From positions 124,001-188,000 of the forward strand of contig NZ_DASVSF010000060.1 of assembly GCF_036388275.1 (NCBI RefSeq): 64,000 nt of DNA, written 5' to 3'. Positions 56,051-62,589 of the stretch are shown one piece after another; position 1 is the first letter of the stretch, and each line of letters begins with the position of its first letter. The notes under the pieces are model-generated. The model was given only the letters and a program-made list of their open reading frames with translations, had not been told where the DNA came from and searched no databases. The position numbers and the translations under genes were made by a program. This DNA comes from Longimicrobium sp. Lineage in GTDB: Bacteria > Gemmatimonadota > Gemmatimonadetes > Longimicrobiales > Longimicrobiaceae.

Positions 56051-56294
56051 GCACCGACCGCTCTCGGCCCACCGGGGTACAGAATCCCGTATACTTCGGG
56101 TGGTGGCGGGTCGCGGAACGTTGCACCGTCGCGGACCGCGCCCTAGTTTGCCCTACTCGCAGTAACCCCGGCCCGGCCCGCTGCTTGCGGGCCGCTCGCC
56201 GGGCCGTGATCCTGAGGCGGGGCCGCGAGAACGCGCGCTCCGCCTCGCCGCACCCGTCGGCAAACGGTGGGGCCCGGCCCCACGGAGCAGTGAT

Positions 56295-57419
56295 ATGAGC
56301 GCCACCACCACGCCCGACGTTCCTGCCCGCGGCTACGCGCCCCAGGGCAAGGACAACGGCATCGTAAAGAGCAAGGGCACCGTCAACCTGCCGGCCCCCA
56401 CGGGCGGCGAGGCGGTGCCGCACCGCGCCCGCAAGCCCGAGTGGCTGAAGGTGCGCGCGCCCGGCAGCCCCAACTACCTGCGCCTCAAGGACCTGATGCG
56501 CTCGCAGGGGCTGCACACGGTGTGCGAGGAGGCGCACTGCCCCAACATCGGCGAGTGCTGGGAAAGCGGCACCGCCACGTTCATGATCCTGGGCGACGTG
56601 TGCACCCGCGCCTGCAAGTACTGCGCGGTCGCCCACGGCCTGCCCACGGAGCTGGACTGGGACGAGCCGCGCCGCGTGGCGGATTCGGTGGTGACCATGG
56701 GGCTGGAGCACGCGGTGATCACCTCCGTCAACCGCGACGAGCTCAAAGACGGCGGCGCCGCCATCTACGCCGAGTGCATCCGGCAGATCCACGAGCGCGT
56801 TCCCGGCTGCTCGGTCGAGGTGCTGATCCCCGACCTCAAGGGCAACGAGGACGCGCTGCGGGTGGTGGTCGAGGCGCGCCCGGAGATCCTGGCGCACAAC
56901 ATCGACACCGTCGAGCGGCTGGCGAAGGCGCTTCGCCCCGGCGCGCGCTACTGGCGCAGCATCTCGTTCCTGGGCGCCGTCAAGCGGATGAACCCGGCGC
57001 AGCTCACCAAGAGCGCCATCATCCTGGGGATGGGCGAGACGGAAGACGAGATCTACCAGTCGATGAAGGACCTGCGCGAGGCCTCGGTCGACATCCTTAC
57101 GCTGGGCCAGTACCTGCGCCCGTCGGAGCACCACGTGCCGCTGGACCGCTGGGTGCATCCCGACGAGTTCCGCCGCTGGAAGGAGATCGGCGAGCGCGAG
57201 CTGGGCTTCGGCCACGTAGAAAGCGGGCCGCTGGTGCGCTCGTCGTACCACGCCAAGGAGCAGGCGCGCACCATCGACGCGGGCGGCCCGGGAAGCATCA
57301 CGCAGATCGTTGACGCCGACGTGGACTCCGACGTGCAGATCGACGCGTCCGAAGCCGCCCTGCGCGCCGCGATGGTCCGGCCCCCCGCGCCGCGCCTGGT
57401 GCAGATCGGCGGACTGTAG
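56295..57419 (+). CDS. lipA: Lipoyl synthase
   Basis: A 374-residue radical SAM enzyme inserting two sulfurs into octanoyl groups on lipoyl domains. The auxiliary cluster cysteines are C77, C82 and C88 ([12 protein letters not shown]); the radical SAM cysteines are C103, C107 and C110 (CTRACKYC); the SerX motif RSSYHA is near the C-terminus. It has a longer N-terminal leader and a C-terminal extension of about 40 residues. The final 42 bp before the stop occur again at 57713, so the present C-terminus was probably changed by an insertion. Its product serves PdhC encoded downstream. Confidence 0.95.
   Translation: MSATTTPDVPARGYAPQGKDNGIVKSKGTVNLPAPTGGEAVPHRARKPEWLKVRAPGSPNYLRLKDLMRSQGLHTVCEEAHCPNIGECWESGTATFMILGDVCTRACKYCAVAHGLPTELDWDEPRRVADSVVTMGLEHAVITSVNRDELKDGGAAIYAECIRQIHERVPGCSVEVLIPDLKGNEDALRVVVEARPEILAHNIDTVERLAKALRPGARYWRSISFLGAVKRMNPAQLTKSAIILGMGETEDEIYQSMKDLREASVDILTLGQYLRPSEHHVPLDRWVHPDEFRRWKEIGERELGFGHVESGPLVRSSYHAKEQARTIDAGGPGSITQIVDADVDSDVQIDASEAALRAAMVRPPAPRLVQIGGL
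57372..57413 (+). repeat. 42-bp direct repeat, copy in lipA
   Basis: The sequence from ATGGTCCGG to ATCGGCGGA is identical, over 42 bp, to 57713-57754 (offset 341 bp). This copy encodes the lipA C-terminus [14 protein letters not shown] and ends LSTOP. Confidence 0.95.
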
Positions 57420-57424
57420 TTCGC

Positions 57425-57505
57425 GTGGCGGAACAGCGCCTGCGGGCGTACGTGGACACCTCTGTATTTGGAGGTACGCCGAAGGAGGTCGGTGCTAATG
57501 ACTGA
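57425..57505 (+). pseudogene. Truncated PIN-domain (VapC-like) toxin
   Basis: Twenty-six codons from GTG 57425 read up to RAYVDTSVFGGTPKEVG and stop at TGA 57503-57505. AYVDTSVFGG is the N-terminal strand of PIN-domain nucleases, with the first catalytic Asp; everything after it (over 100 residues) is missing. The end overlaps the start of the antitoxin-like gene by 8 bp. It is therefore a nonfunctional remnant of a toxin gene. Confidence 0.65.
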
Positions 57506-57692
57506 ACCACAGATCGACTGCGTGGCGCTGATGCGGGACATCCGCGACAGGTTGAACGACGAGGTCGCGGGGCTGACACCCGAGCAGCGCCGGGAATACA
57601 TCCGGCGCTCCGCGGAGAGGGTGCGGCGGGAGCTGCCGCTGCCGGACTATCCGGCCGGGGTCGAAGGCCGACTGAAGCGGGCGGCCCTTTGA
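57498..57692 (+). CDS. Small antitoxin-like protein paired with the PIN remnant
   Basis: A 64-residue protein. The pattern D-C-V-A-L-M-R-D-I-R-D-R-L-N-D-E-V...T-P-E-Q-R-R-E-Y-I matches, as I recall it, small partner proteins encoded next to PIN toxins of the type VDTSVxGG. It has a strong ribosome site, AAGGAGGT, 8 nt before ATG 57498. The protein is helical and charged, with no visible DNA-binding motif. With the toxin truncated it may be a leftover or act against a related toxin elsewhere. Confidence 0.65.
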   Translation: MTEPQIDCVALMRDIRDRLNDEVAGLTPEQRREYIRRSAERVRRELPLPDYPAGVEGRLKRAAL

Positions 57693-57712
57693 CGCTCCCC
57701 CCACTACCCGCC

Positions 57713-57754
57713 ATGGTCCGGCCCCCCGCGCCGCGCCTGGTGCAGATCGGCGGA
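57713..57754 (+). repeat. 42-bp direct repeat, second copy of the lipA 3' end
   Basis: Identical to 57372-57413. In frame it reads [14 protein letters not shown] and then LG and TGA (57761-57763), the stop overlapping the start of the Uma2-family gene (TGATG). This is probably the ancestral lipA end. Confidence 0.95.
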
Positions 57755-57762
57755 TTGGGCTG

Positions 57763-58359
57763 ATGCCGGCGCTCTCGTCCGACGTGCGCGTCACCATCGA
57801 CGAGTACCTGGACGGGATCGAACTCGCGATGGAGTTCCGCGAGTACGTGGATGGATGCATACGGACTGTCGCTCCCACCACCCTCGAGCACGCGCTCCTG
57901 GTGACCAGCATTGGGACCGTCCTGAACGGCGCGGCGAGGCGGGAAGGATGCCAGATCCTTCGTCGCGGGATGTTGATCGGAGCGGCCGGCGGGGACGTAT
58001 TCTCCCCTGACGTGATGGCGTACTGCGGGGAACCTCGAGTGGCGCGTCATGATGGTGGCACCGATCTGCTCCTGAACCCGGTTCTGCTGGTCGAGATCGT
58101 TTCGCCGGAGAGCGAAGGGTACGAGCGCGGCAGGAAGTGGCAGGGCTATCGCAGCATCCCGTCGCTGCAGGAGTACCTGCTGGTGGCAGAGGAGGAGCCG
58201 CGGGTGGAGCGCTTCACGCGCCACGGAGAGCATTTCTGGCTGTATGGCGAGACGACGGGCCTGGACGGCGAGATCCAGCTGGAATCGTTGAACGTTACGC
58301 TGAAGCTGGCCGACATCTACGACGGCGTGCTTCCGGCAGATTCGGGAAGAGAAGAGTGA
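57763..58359 (+). CDS. Uma2-family (DUF820) endonuclease-like protein
   Basis: A 198-residue protein of the Uma2 family, which has a PD-(D/E)xK nuclease-like fold. TIDEYLDGIELAMEFREYVDGCI is the usual N-terminus; GGDVFSPDVMAYCGEPR has the metal-binding Asp; LLLNPVLLVEIVSPESEGYERGRKWQGYRSIPSLQEYLLV carries the Glu and Lys of the core. Such genes are numerous, scattered and often mobile; the biological role is unsettled. It overlaps the duplicated lipA end and the pdhA start (TGATG at both ends), so it is co-translated with the cluster. Confidence 0.85.
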   Translation: MPALSSDVRVTIDEYLDGIELAMEFREYVDGCIRTVAPTTLEHALLVTSIGTVLNGAARREGCQILRRGMLIGAAGGDVFSPDVMAYCGEPRVARHDGGTDLLLNPVLLVEIVSPESEGYERGRKWQGYRSIPSLQEYLLVAEEEPRVERFTRHGEHFWLYGETTGLDGEIQLESLNVTLKLADIYDGVLPADSGREE

Positions 58360-59498
58360 TGGCAGACGAAAACACGCAGGTAATCGCGCAGGCCGAAGAC
58401 CAGGCGCCCGAGGCGGCGGTGCAGGAAGCCGCCCCCGACCGCGAGGCGATGACGGCCGAAAAGCCGGCGCTGAGCGACGAGGAGCGGCTGCAGGGGCTGG
58501 AGCCCGAGAAGCTGCGCAAGATGATGTACGACATGCTGCTGGCGCGCCGCTTCGAGGAGAAGGTTGCCGAGGCGTACGCGCTGGGCAAGATCGGCGGCTT
58601 CTGCCACCTGTACATCGGCCAGGAAGCCGTCGCGGTCGGCGCCATCCACGCGCAGACGCCCGAAGACTACGTGATGACGGCCTATCGCGAGCACGTGCAC
58701 GCGCTGCAGTGCGGCGTTACCCCCGGCGCCGTGATGGCCGAGCTGTACGGCCGCGCCGACGGCTGCAGCAAGGGCAAGGGCGGCAGCATGCACATGTTCG
58801 ACGCCGAAAAGAACTACCTGGGCGGCCACGGCATCGTGGGCGGCCAGATTCCGCTGGCGCTGGGCGTGGCGTGGAAGATCAAGTACCGCCAGGAAGAGCG
58901 GGTCATCCAGGTGTACTGCGGCGAGGCGGCGGTGAACCAGGGCGCGTTCCACGAGTCGCTGAACATGGCGGCGCTGTGGAAGGTGCCCATGATCCTGATC
59001 GTCGAGAACAACCGCTTCGGCATGGGGACGGCCTGGGAGCGCGCGTCGTCGCTGTACGACATCTACCAGAAGGCCACAGCCTACGCGATGCCGTCGGCCG
59101 TGGCGGACGGCATGGACGTGCTCGACATGTACCGCGTCACCAAGGAGGCCGTGGACCGCGCCCGCGCCGGCGGCGGCCCCACGCTGATCGAGGCGCGCAC
59201 CTACCGCTTCGTGGGCCACTCCATGTCCGACCCCGTCTCCGGCGTGTACCGGACGAAGGAGGACGTGGAGAAGGAAAAGGGGAACGACCCCATCCGCATC
59301 TTCGCCGACCTGCTGGCGCGCCAGAACATCCTGAGCCAGGAAGAGCTGGAGCAGATGGACGAAGAGGTGAAGCGCGTCTCGGAAGAGTCCGCCGACTTCG
59401 CCGAAAAGTCGCCGGAGCCCGCCGTGGACGAGCTCTACACCGAGATCTACGCAACCGAGGACGTCAACGGACGCCTCTACTTCGACGGGAGGCGGTAA
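58359..59498 (+). CDS. pdhA: Pyruvate dehydrogenase E1 component, alpha subunit
   Basis: A 379-residue thiamine diphosphate enzyme subunit. After an Ala/Glu-rich N-terminal 40 residues, the E1-alpha core is clear: MMYDMLLARRFEEKVAEAYALGKIGGFCHLYIGQEAVAVG, YREHVHAL, GKGGSMHMF, GGHGIVGGQIPLALG, the ThDP motif around YCGEAAVNQGAFHESLNMAALWKVPMILIVENN (here G-E-A-A rather than the usual G-D-G-A), and RFVGHSMSDP, the region of regulatory serines in homologues. It works with PdhB and PdhC. The start overlaps the Uma2-like gene stop by 1 nt. Confidence 0.93.
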   Translation: MADENTQVIAQAEDQAPEAAVQEAAPDREAMTAEKPALSDEERLQGLEPEKLRKMMYDMLLARRFEEKVAEAYALGKIGGFCHLYIGQEAVAVGAIHAQTPEDYVMTAYREHVHALQCGVTPGAVMAELYGRADGCSKGKGGSMHMFDAEKNYLGGHGIVGGQIPLALGVAWKIKYRQEERVIQVYCGEAAVNQGAFHESLNMAALWKVPMILIVENNRFGMGTAWERASSLYDIYQKATAYAMPSAVADGMDVLDMYRVTKEAVDRARAGGGPTLIEARTYRFVGHSMSDPVSGVYRTKEDVEKEKGNDPIRIFADLLARQNILSQEELEQMDEEVKRVSEESADFAEKSPEPAVDELYTEIYATEDVNGRLYFDGRR

Positions 59499-59503
59499 GG
59501 GCA

Positions 59504-59534
59504 GTGCCAAGTACCCAGTCCCAAGTACCAAGTG
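59504..59534 (+). repeat. Left inverted repeat of the IVP cassette
   Basis: GTGCCAAGTACCCAGTCCC followed by AAGTACCAAGTG. It is made of AAGTACC/AAGTGCC-type 8-mers and is complementary to the right repeat at 59908. Confidence 0.8.
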
Positions 59535-59899
59535 GACGGAAGCCGATCTCGCGCTTTGAGGATCTCGTGGTCTGGCAGAAGGCGAAGGGCCTGTCCGTGC
59601 ACGTGTATCGAGTGACGGCCAGCGGCCCGTTCGCCAGGGACTTGGGGTTGCGTACTCAGATTCAGCGCGCGGCCGTGTCGGTGATGTCGAACATCGCCGA
59701 GGGCTTCGACCGGAATAGCAGGGCGGAGTTCGCCCGGTTCCTCGCCATTGCGCGCGGATCTGCAGGAGAGGTCCGCAGCCAGGTTTATCTGGCCAGCGAG
59801 TTGGGCTACATCGACGAAGCAACCTCCCGCGCACTGCTGCGGGAGTGCATCGAGATCACCAGAATGCTGGTGGGGCTTCGGAAGCGGCTGGGAGCCTAA
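59504..59899 (+). CDS. Four-helix-bundle (23S rRNA intervening-sequence-like) protein
   Basis: A 131-residue protein of the IVP/four-helix-bundle family: FEDLVVWQKAKGLSVHVYRVT, then GLRTQIQRAAVSVMSNIAEGFDRNSRAEFARFLAIARGSAGEVRSQVYLASELGYI. These small proteins were first found in 23S rRNA insertions, but most occur as stray genes of unknown function. GTG 59504 is the likely start; it lies in the left flanking repeat. The gene interrupts the pdhA-pdhB pair and has inverted repeats on both sides, suggesting it moves as a cassette. Confidence 0.85.
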   Translation: MPSTQSQVPSGRKPISRFEDLVVWQKAKGLSVHVYRVTASGPFARDLGLRTQIQRAAVSVMSNIAEGFDRNSRAEFARFLAIARGSAGEVRSQVYLASELGYIDEATSRALLRECIEITRMLVGLRKRLGA

Positions 59900-59907
59900 T
59901 CCATGAT

Positions 59908-59933
59908 GGCACTTGGTACTTGGCACTCGGCAC
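59908..59933 (-). repeat. Right inverted repeat of the IVP cassette
   Basis: GGCACTTGGTACTTGGCACT and CGGCAC, complementary to the left repeat. It lies directly after the four-helix-bundle gene stop and before pdhB. A single-stranded form could fold with the left repeat into a long stem. Confidence 0.8.
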
Positions 59934-59963
59934 CTACTGCACTCAACCTGGGGTAAAGGTCGG

Positions 59964-60944
59964 ATGGCTGTTATTACGTATCGTGAGGCCCTGAACCAGG
60001 CTCTCGCCGAGGAGATGGCGCGCGATCCGGACGTGTTCCTGATGGGCGAGGAAGTGGGCGTGTACAACGGCGCCTACAAGGTTTCCAAGGGGCTGCTGGA
60101 AAAGTTCGGCGAGATGCGCGTGGTCGACACGCCCATCACCGAGCTGGGCTTCGCGGGGCTGGGCGTGGGCGCGGCCATGACGGGCGTGCGCCCCGTGATC
60201 GAGTTCATGACCTGGAACTTCGCCATCCTGGCGTTCGACCAGATCTTCAACTCGGCCGCCAAGATGCGCTCCATGAGCGGCGGCCAGTTCAAGATGCCCA
60301 TCACCTTCCGCGGCCCCACCGGCGCCGCGCTCCAGCTGGCCGCGCAGCACTCGCAGGCGCTGGAGAGCCAGGTGGCGCATTACCCGGGTGTGAAGGTGGT
60401 CGTCCCCGGCACCCCGGCCGATGCCAAGGGGCTGCTGAAGGCCGCCATCCGCGACGACGACCCGGTGTGCGTCTTCGAGGGCGAAATGCTGTACAACCTC
60501 AAGGGCGAGGTGCCCGAGGACGACGACTTCATCATCCCGCTGGGCGTGGCCGACCTGAAGCGCCAGGGGAGCGACGTGTCGATCATCACGCACGGCAAGA
60601 TGATCCACGTGGCGCTGCAGGCGGCCGCGCAGCTGGAAAAGAACGGCATCGACGCCGAGGTGCTGGACCTGCGCAGCCTTCGCCCGCTGGACACCGACGC
60701 CATCCTGGCCACCGTCGCCAAGACCAACCGCGTGGTGCTGCTGGAAGAGGGCTGGGCCTTCGGCGGCATCACGGCCACCATCGCCGCGCTGATCCAGGAA
60801 GAGGCGTTCGACCACCTGGACGCCCCGGTGCTGCGCGTCACGCAGGCCGACGTGCCCATGCCGTACGCCAAGGCCATGGAACGCGCCGCCAAGCCCAGCG
60901 TCGAGATGGTGATCCAGAAGGTGAACCAGGTTCTCTACAGATAA
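59964..60944 (+). CDS. pdhB: Pyruvate dehydrogenase E1 component, beta subunit
   Basis: A 326-residue transketolase-like subunit. MAVITYREALNQALAEEMARDPDVFLMGEEVGVYNGAYKVSKGLLEKFGEMRVVDTPITELGFAGLGVGAAMTG is the E1-beta signature with the catalytic Glu; SGGQFKMPITFRGPTG, HSQALESQVAHYPGVKVVVPGTPADAKGLLKAAIRDDDPV follow. ATG 59964 is chosen; the in-frame start at 59913 lies in the repeat. It forms the alpha2-beta2 E1 with PdhA, decarboxylating pyruvate and reductively acetylating lipoyl groups on PdhC. Confidence 0.94.
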   Translation: MAVITYREALNQALAEEMARDPDVFLMGEEVGVYNGAYKVSKGLLEKFGEMRVVDTPITELGFAGLGVGAAMTGVRPVIEFMTWNFAILAFDQIFNSAAKMRSMSGGQFKMPITFRGPTGAALQLAAQHSQALESQVAHYPGVKVVVPGTPADAKGLLKAAIRDDDPVCVFEGEMLYNLKGEVPEDDDFIIPLGVADLKRQGSDVSIITHGKMIHVALQAAAQLEKNGIDAEVLDLRSLRPLDTDAILATVAKTNRVVLLEEGWAFGGITATIAALIQEEAFDHLDAPVLRVTQADVPMPYAKAMERAAKPSVEMVIQKVNQVLYR

Positions 60945-61021
60945 GTGCGTGAGTGCGTGAGTGCGTGAGTGCGGAAGTCCCTTCCCCTCGCGCACTGACG
61001 CACCAACGCACTCACGCACTT
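60944..61021. repeat. Short inverted tandem repeat between pdhB and pdhC
   Basis: The left arm is tandem AGTGCGTG 8-mers (60944-60973) and the right arm is CGCACTGACGCACCAACGCA plus CTCACGCACTT (60990-61021). It fills the whole pdhB-pdhC gap except for the ribosome site. It resembles the other short inverted repeats in this cluster. Confidence 0.85.
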
Positions 61022-61034
61022 CTCCGAGACGACG

Positions 61035-62426
61035 ATGGCGACGAAAGTCTACATGGAGGCGCTCTCCCCCACGATGGAAGAGGGGCGCCTGATCAGCTGG
61101 CTGAAGAACGAGGGCGACGACGTCAAGGAAGGCGACGTCCTGGCCGAGGTCGAGACCGACAAGGCCACCATGGAGCTGGTGGCCCGAGGCTCGGGCGTGC
61201 TTCGCAAGCGCCTGATCGGCGACGGCGAAACCTCGCCGGTCGGCACCATGATCGCCGTGATCGCCGGGGCCGACGAGGACGTCTCCAGCCTCACGGGCGG
61301 GGCCGACGCCAAGCCGTCGCCGGCTCCGGCGGCCGCCACAGGCGAGGCCAGCCCTCCGGCTGCGTCCCAAGCGGGCTCGGCGGCGCAGGATGAGGCCGGA
61401 GCACCGCAGGCCGATGCGTCGCCCACCCCCACGTCCGACGCCAAGCCACAGGCAACGTCCGCCGAGGCGCAGCCCTCCACCGTCTCCGCCGAGGGCGGGG
61501 CGGACGGCGGGCGGGTAAAGGCCTCGCCTCTGGCCCGCAAGTTGGCCGCAGAGGCGGGGATGCAGATTGGCGCCGTGCAGGGCAGCGGGCCGGGCGGGCG
61601 CATCGTCAAGCGCGACATCGAGGAGGCCGTCGCCCGCGGCGGCACCCCGGCGGCGGCCGCCGCGCCAGCTGCCCCGGCCGAAGCCGCGCAGCCGCAGGTC
61701 CCTGCGCCCGCGCCCGTGCCGGTGTCGACGGACGCGCGCTTCCGTGCGCACCCGCTCACGCAGATGCGCAAGACCATCGCGCGTCGCCTGGCGCAGTCCA
61801 TCGGCCCCGTTCCCACCTTCTACCTCACCATCGAGGTGGACATGGGCCAAGCGATGTCCCTGCGGGGCCGCATCAACGAGCGCTTTGCCAAGGAGGGCGT
61901 CAAGACCAGCCCCAACGACCTGGTGATCAAGGCCGTCGCCGTCGCGTTGCGCAGGCACCCGTTCGTGAACGCGGCGTGGACGGGCGACGCCATCCACCTC
62001 TTCGAGCAGGTGCACATCGGCGTGGCCGTGGCCATCGACGAGGGGCTGATCACGCCGGTGATCCGCGACGCCGACCTCAAGGGCATCTCCGACATCTCGC
62101 GCGAGGTCAAGGAGCTGGCTGGCCGGGCGCGGGAAAAGAAGCTGAAGCCCGAGGAGTTCACGGGAAGCACCTTCAGCATCAGCAACCTGGGGATGTTCGG
62201 CATCGAGGAGTTCACCGCGATCATCAACCCGCCCGAGGCGGCGATCCTGGCCGTGGGCGCCATCACCCCCAAGGTGGTGGTGGACGACGACGGGAACATG
62301 GCCATCCGCCAGCGGATGCGCGTCACCCTCTCCTGTGACCACCGGGTGATCGACGGTGCAACGGGTGCGGCGTTCCTGCAGACGCTGAAGCAGTACCTGG
62401 AAGACCCGATGCTGATGATCGCCTGA
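61035..62426 (+). CDS. pdhC: Dihydrolipoamide acetyltransferase (PDH E2)
   Basis: A 463-residue protein. An N-terminal lipoyl domain (residues 1-80) has the modified Lys43 in ETDKATME; an Ala/Pro/Ser-rich linker (about 90-155) is followed by a peripheral subunit-binding domain (VKASPLARKLAAEAGMQIGAVQGSGPGGRIVKRDIEEA); after a second linker, the catalytic domain ends with SCDHRVIDGATGAAFL, the DHRxxDG active-site motif. It is the core of the PDH complex, a target of LipA. No E3 gene follows; a terminator closes the operon. Confidence 0.95.
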   Translation: MATKVYMEALSPTMEEGRLISWLKNEGDDVKEGDVLAEVETDKATMELVARGSGVLRKRLIGDGETSPVGTMIAVIAGADEDVSSLTGGADAKPSPAPAAATGEASPPAASQAGSAAQDEAGAPQADASPTPTSDAKPQATSAEAQPSTVSAEGGADGGRVKASPLARKLAAEAGMQIGAVQGSGPGGRIVKRDIEEAVARGGTPAAAAAPAAPAEAAQPQVPAPAPVPVSTDARFRAHPLTQMRKTIARRLAQSIGPVPTFYLTIEVDMGQAMSLRGRINERFAKEGVKTSPNDLVIKAVAVALRRHPFVNAAWTGDAIHLFEQVHIGVAVAIDEGLITPVIRDADLKGISDISREVKELAGRAREKKLKPEEFTGSTFSISNLGMFGIEEFTAIINPPEAAILAVGAITPKVVVDDDGNMAIRQRMRVTLSCDHRVIDGATGAAFLQTLKQYLEDPMLMIA

Positions 62427-62453
62427 CGACGATCCGTCTCCATCGATTCGACG

Positions 62454-62487
62454 GGCCCGGCCGGGATTCTCTCGGCCGGGCCTTTTT
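62454..62487 (+). terminator. Intrinsic terminator of the lipA-pdh cluster
   Basis: Perfect 10-bp stem, GGCCCGGCCG (62454-62463) with CGGCCGGGCC (62473-62482), followed by TTTTT. Confidence 0.92.
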
Positions 62488-62589
62488 CCGCGCGGGGGCT
62501 GGCGCGGCGCGGCGTTCTCCGCAATGATACGCAGGCTGATCGCTCCGACGCGGGTTCCGCGTTCCGCTCACGTACCGCAAACGAGTTCC

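Noticed and set aside
57425..57505. An intact PIN toxin gene
   Set aside because: The frame stops after 26 codons and the other acidic residues of the PIN active site are absent in all frames downstream.
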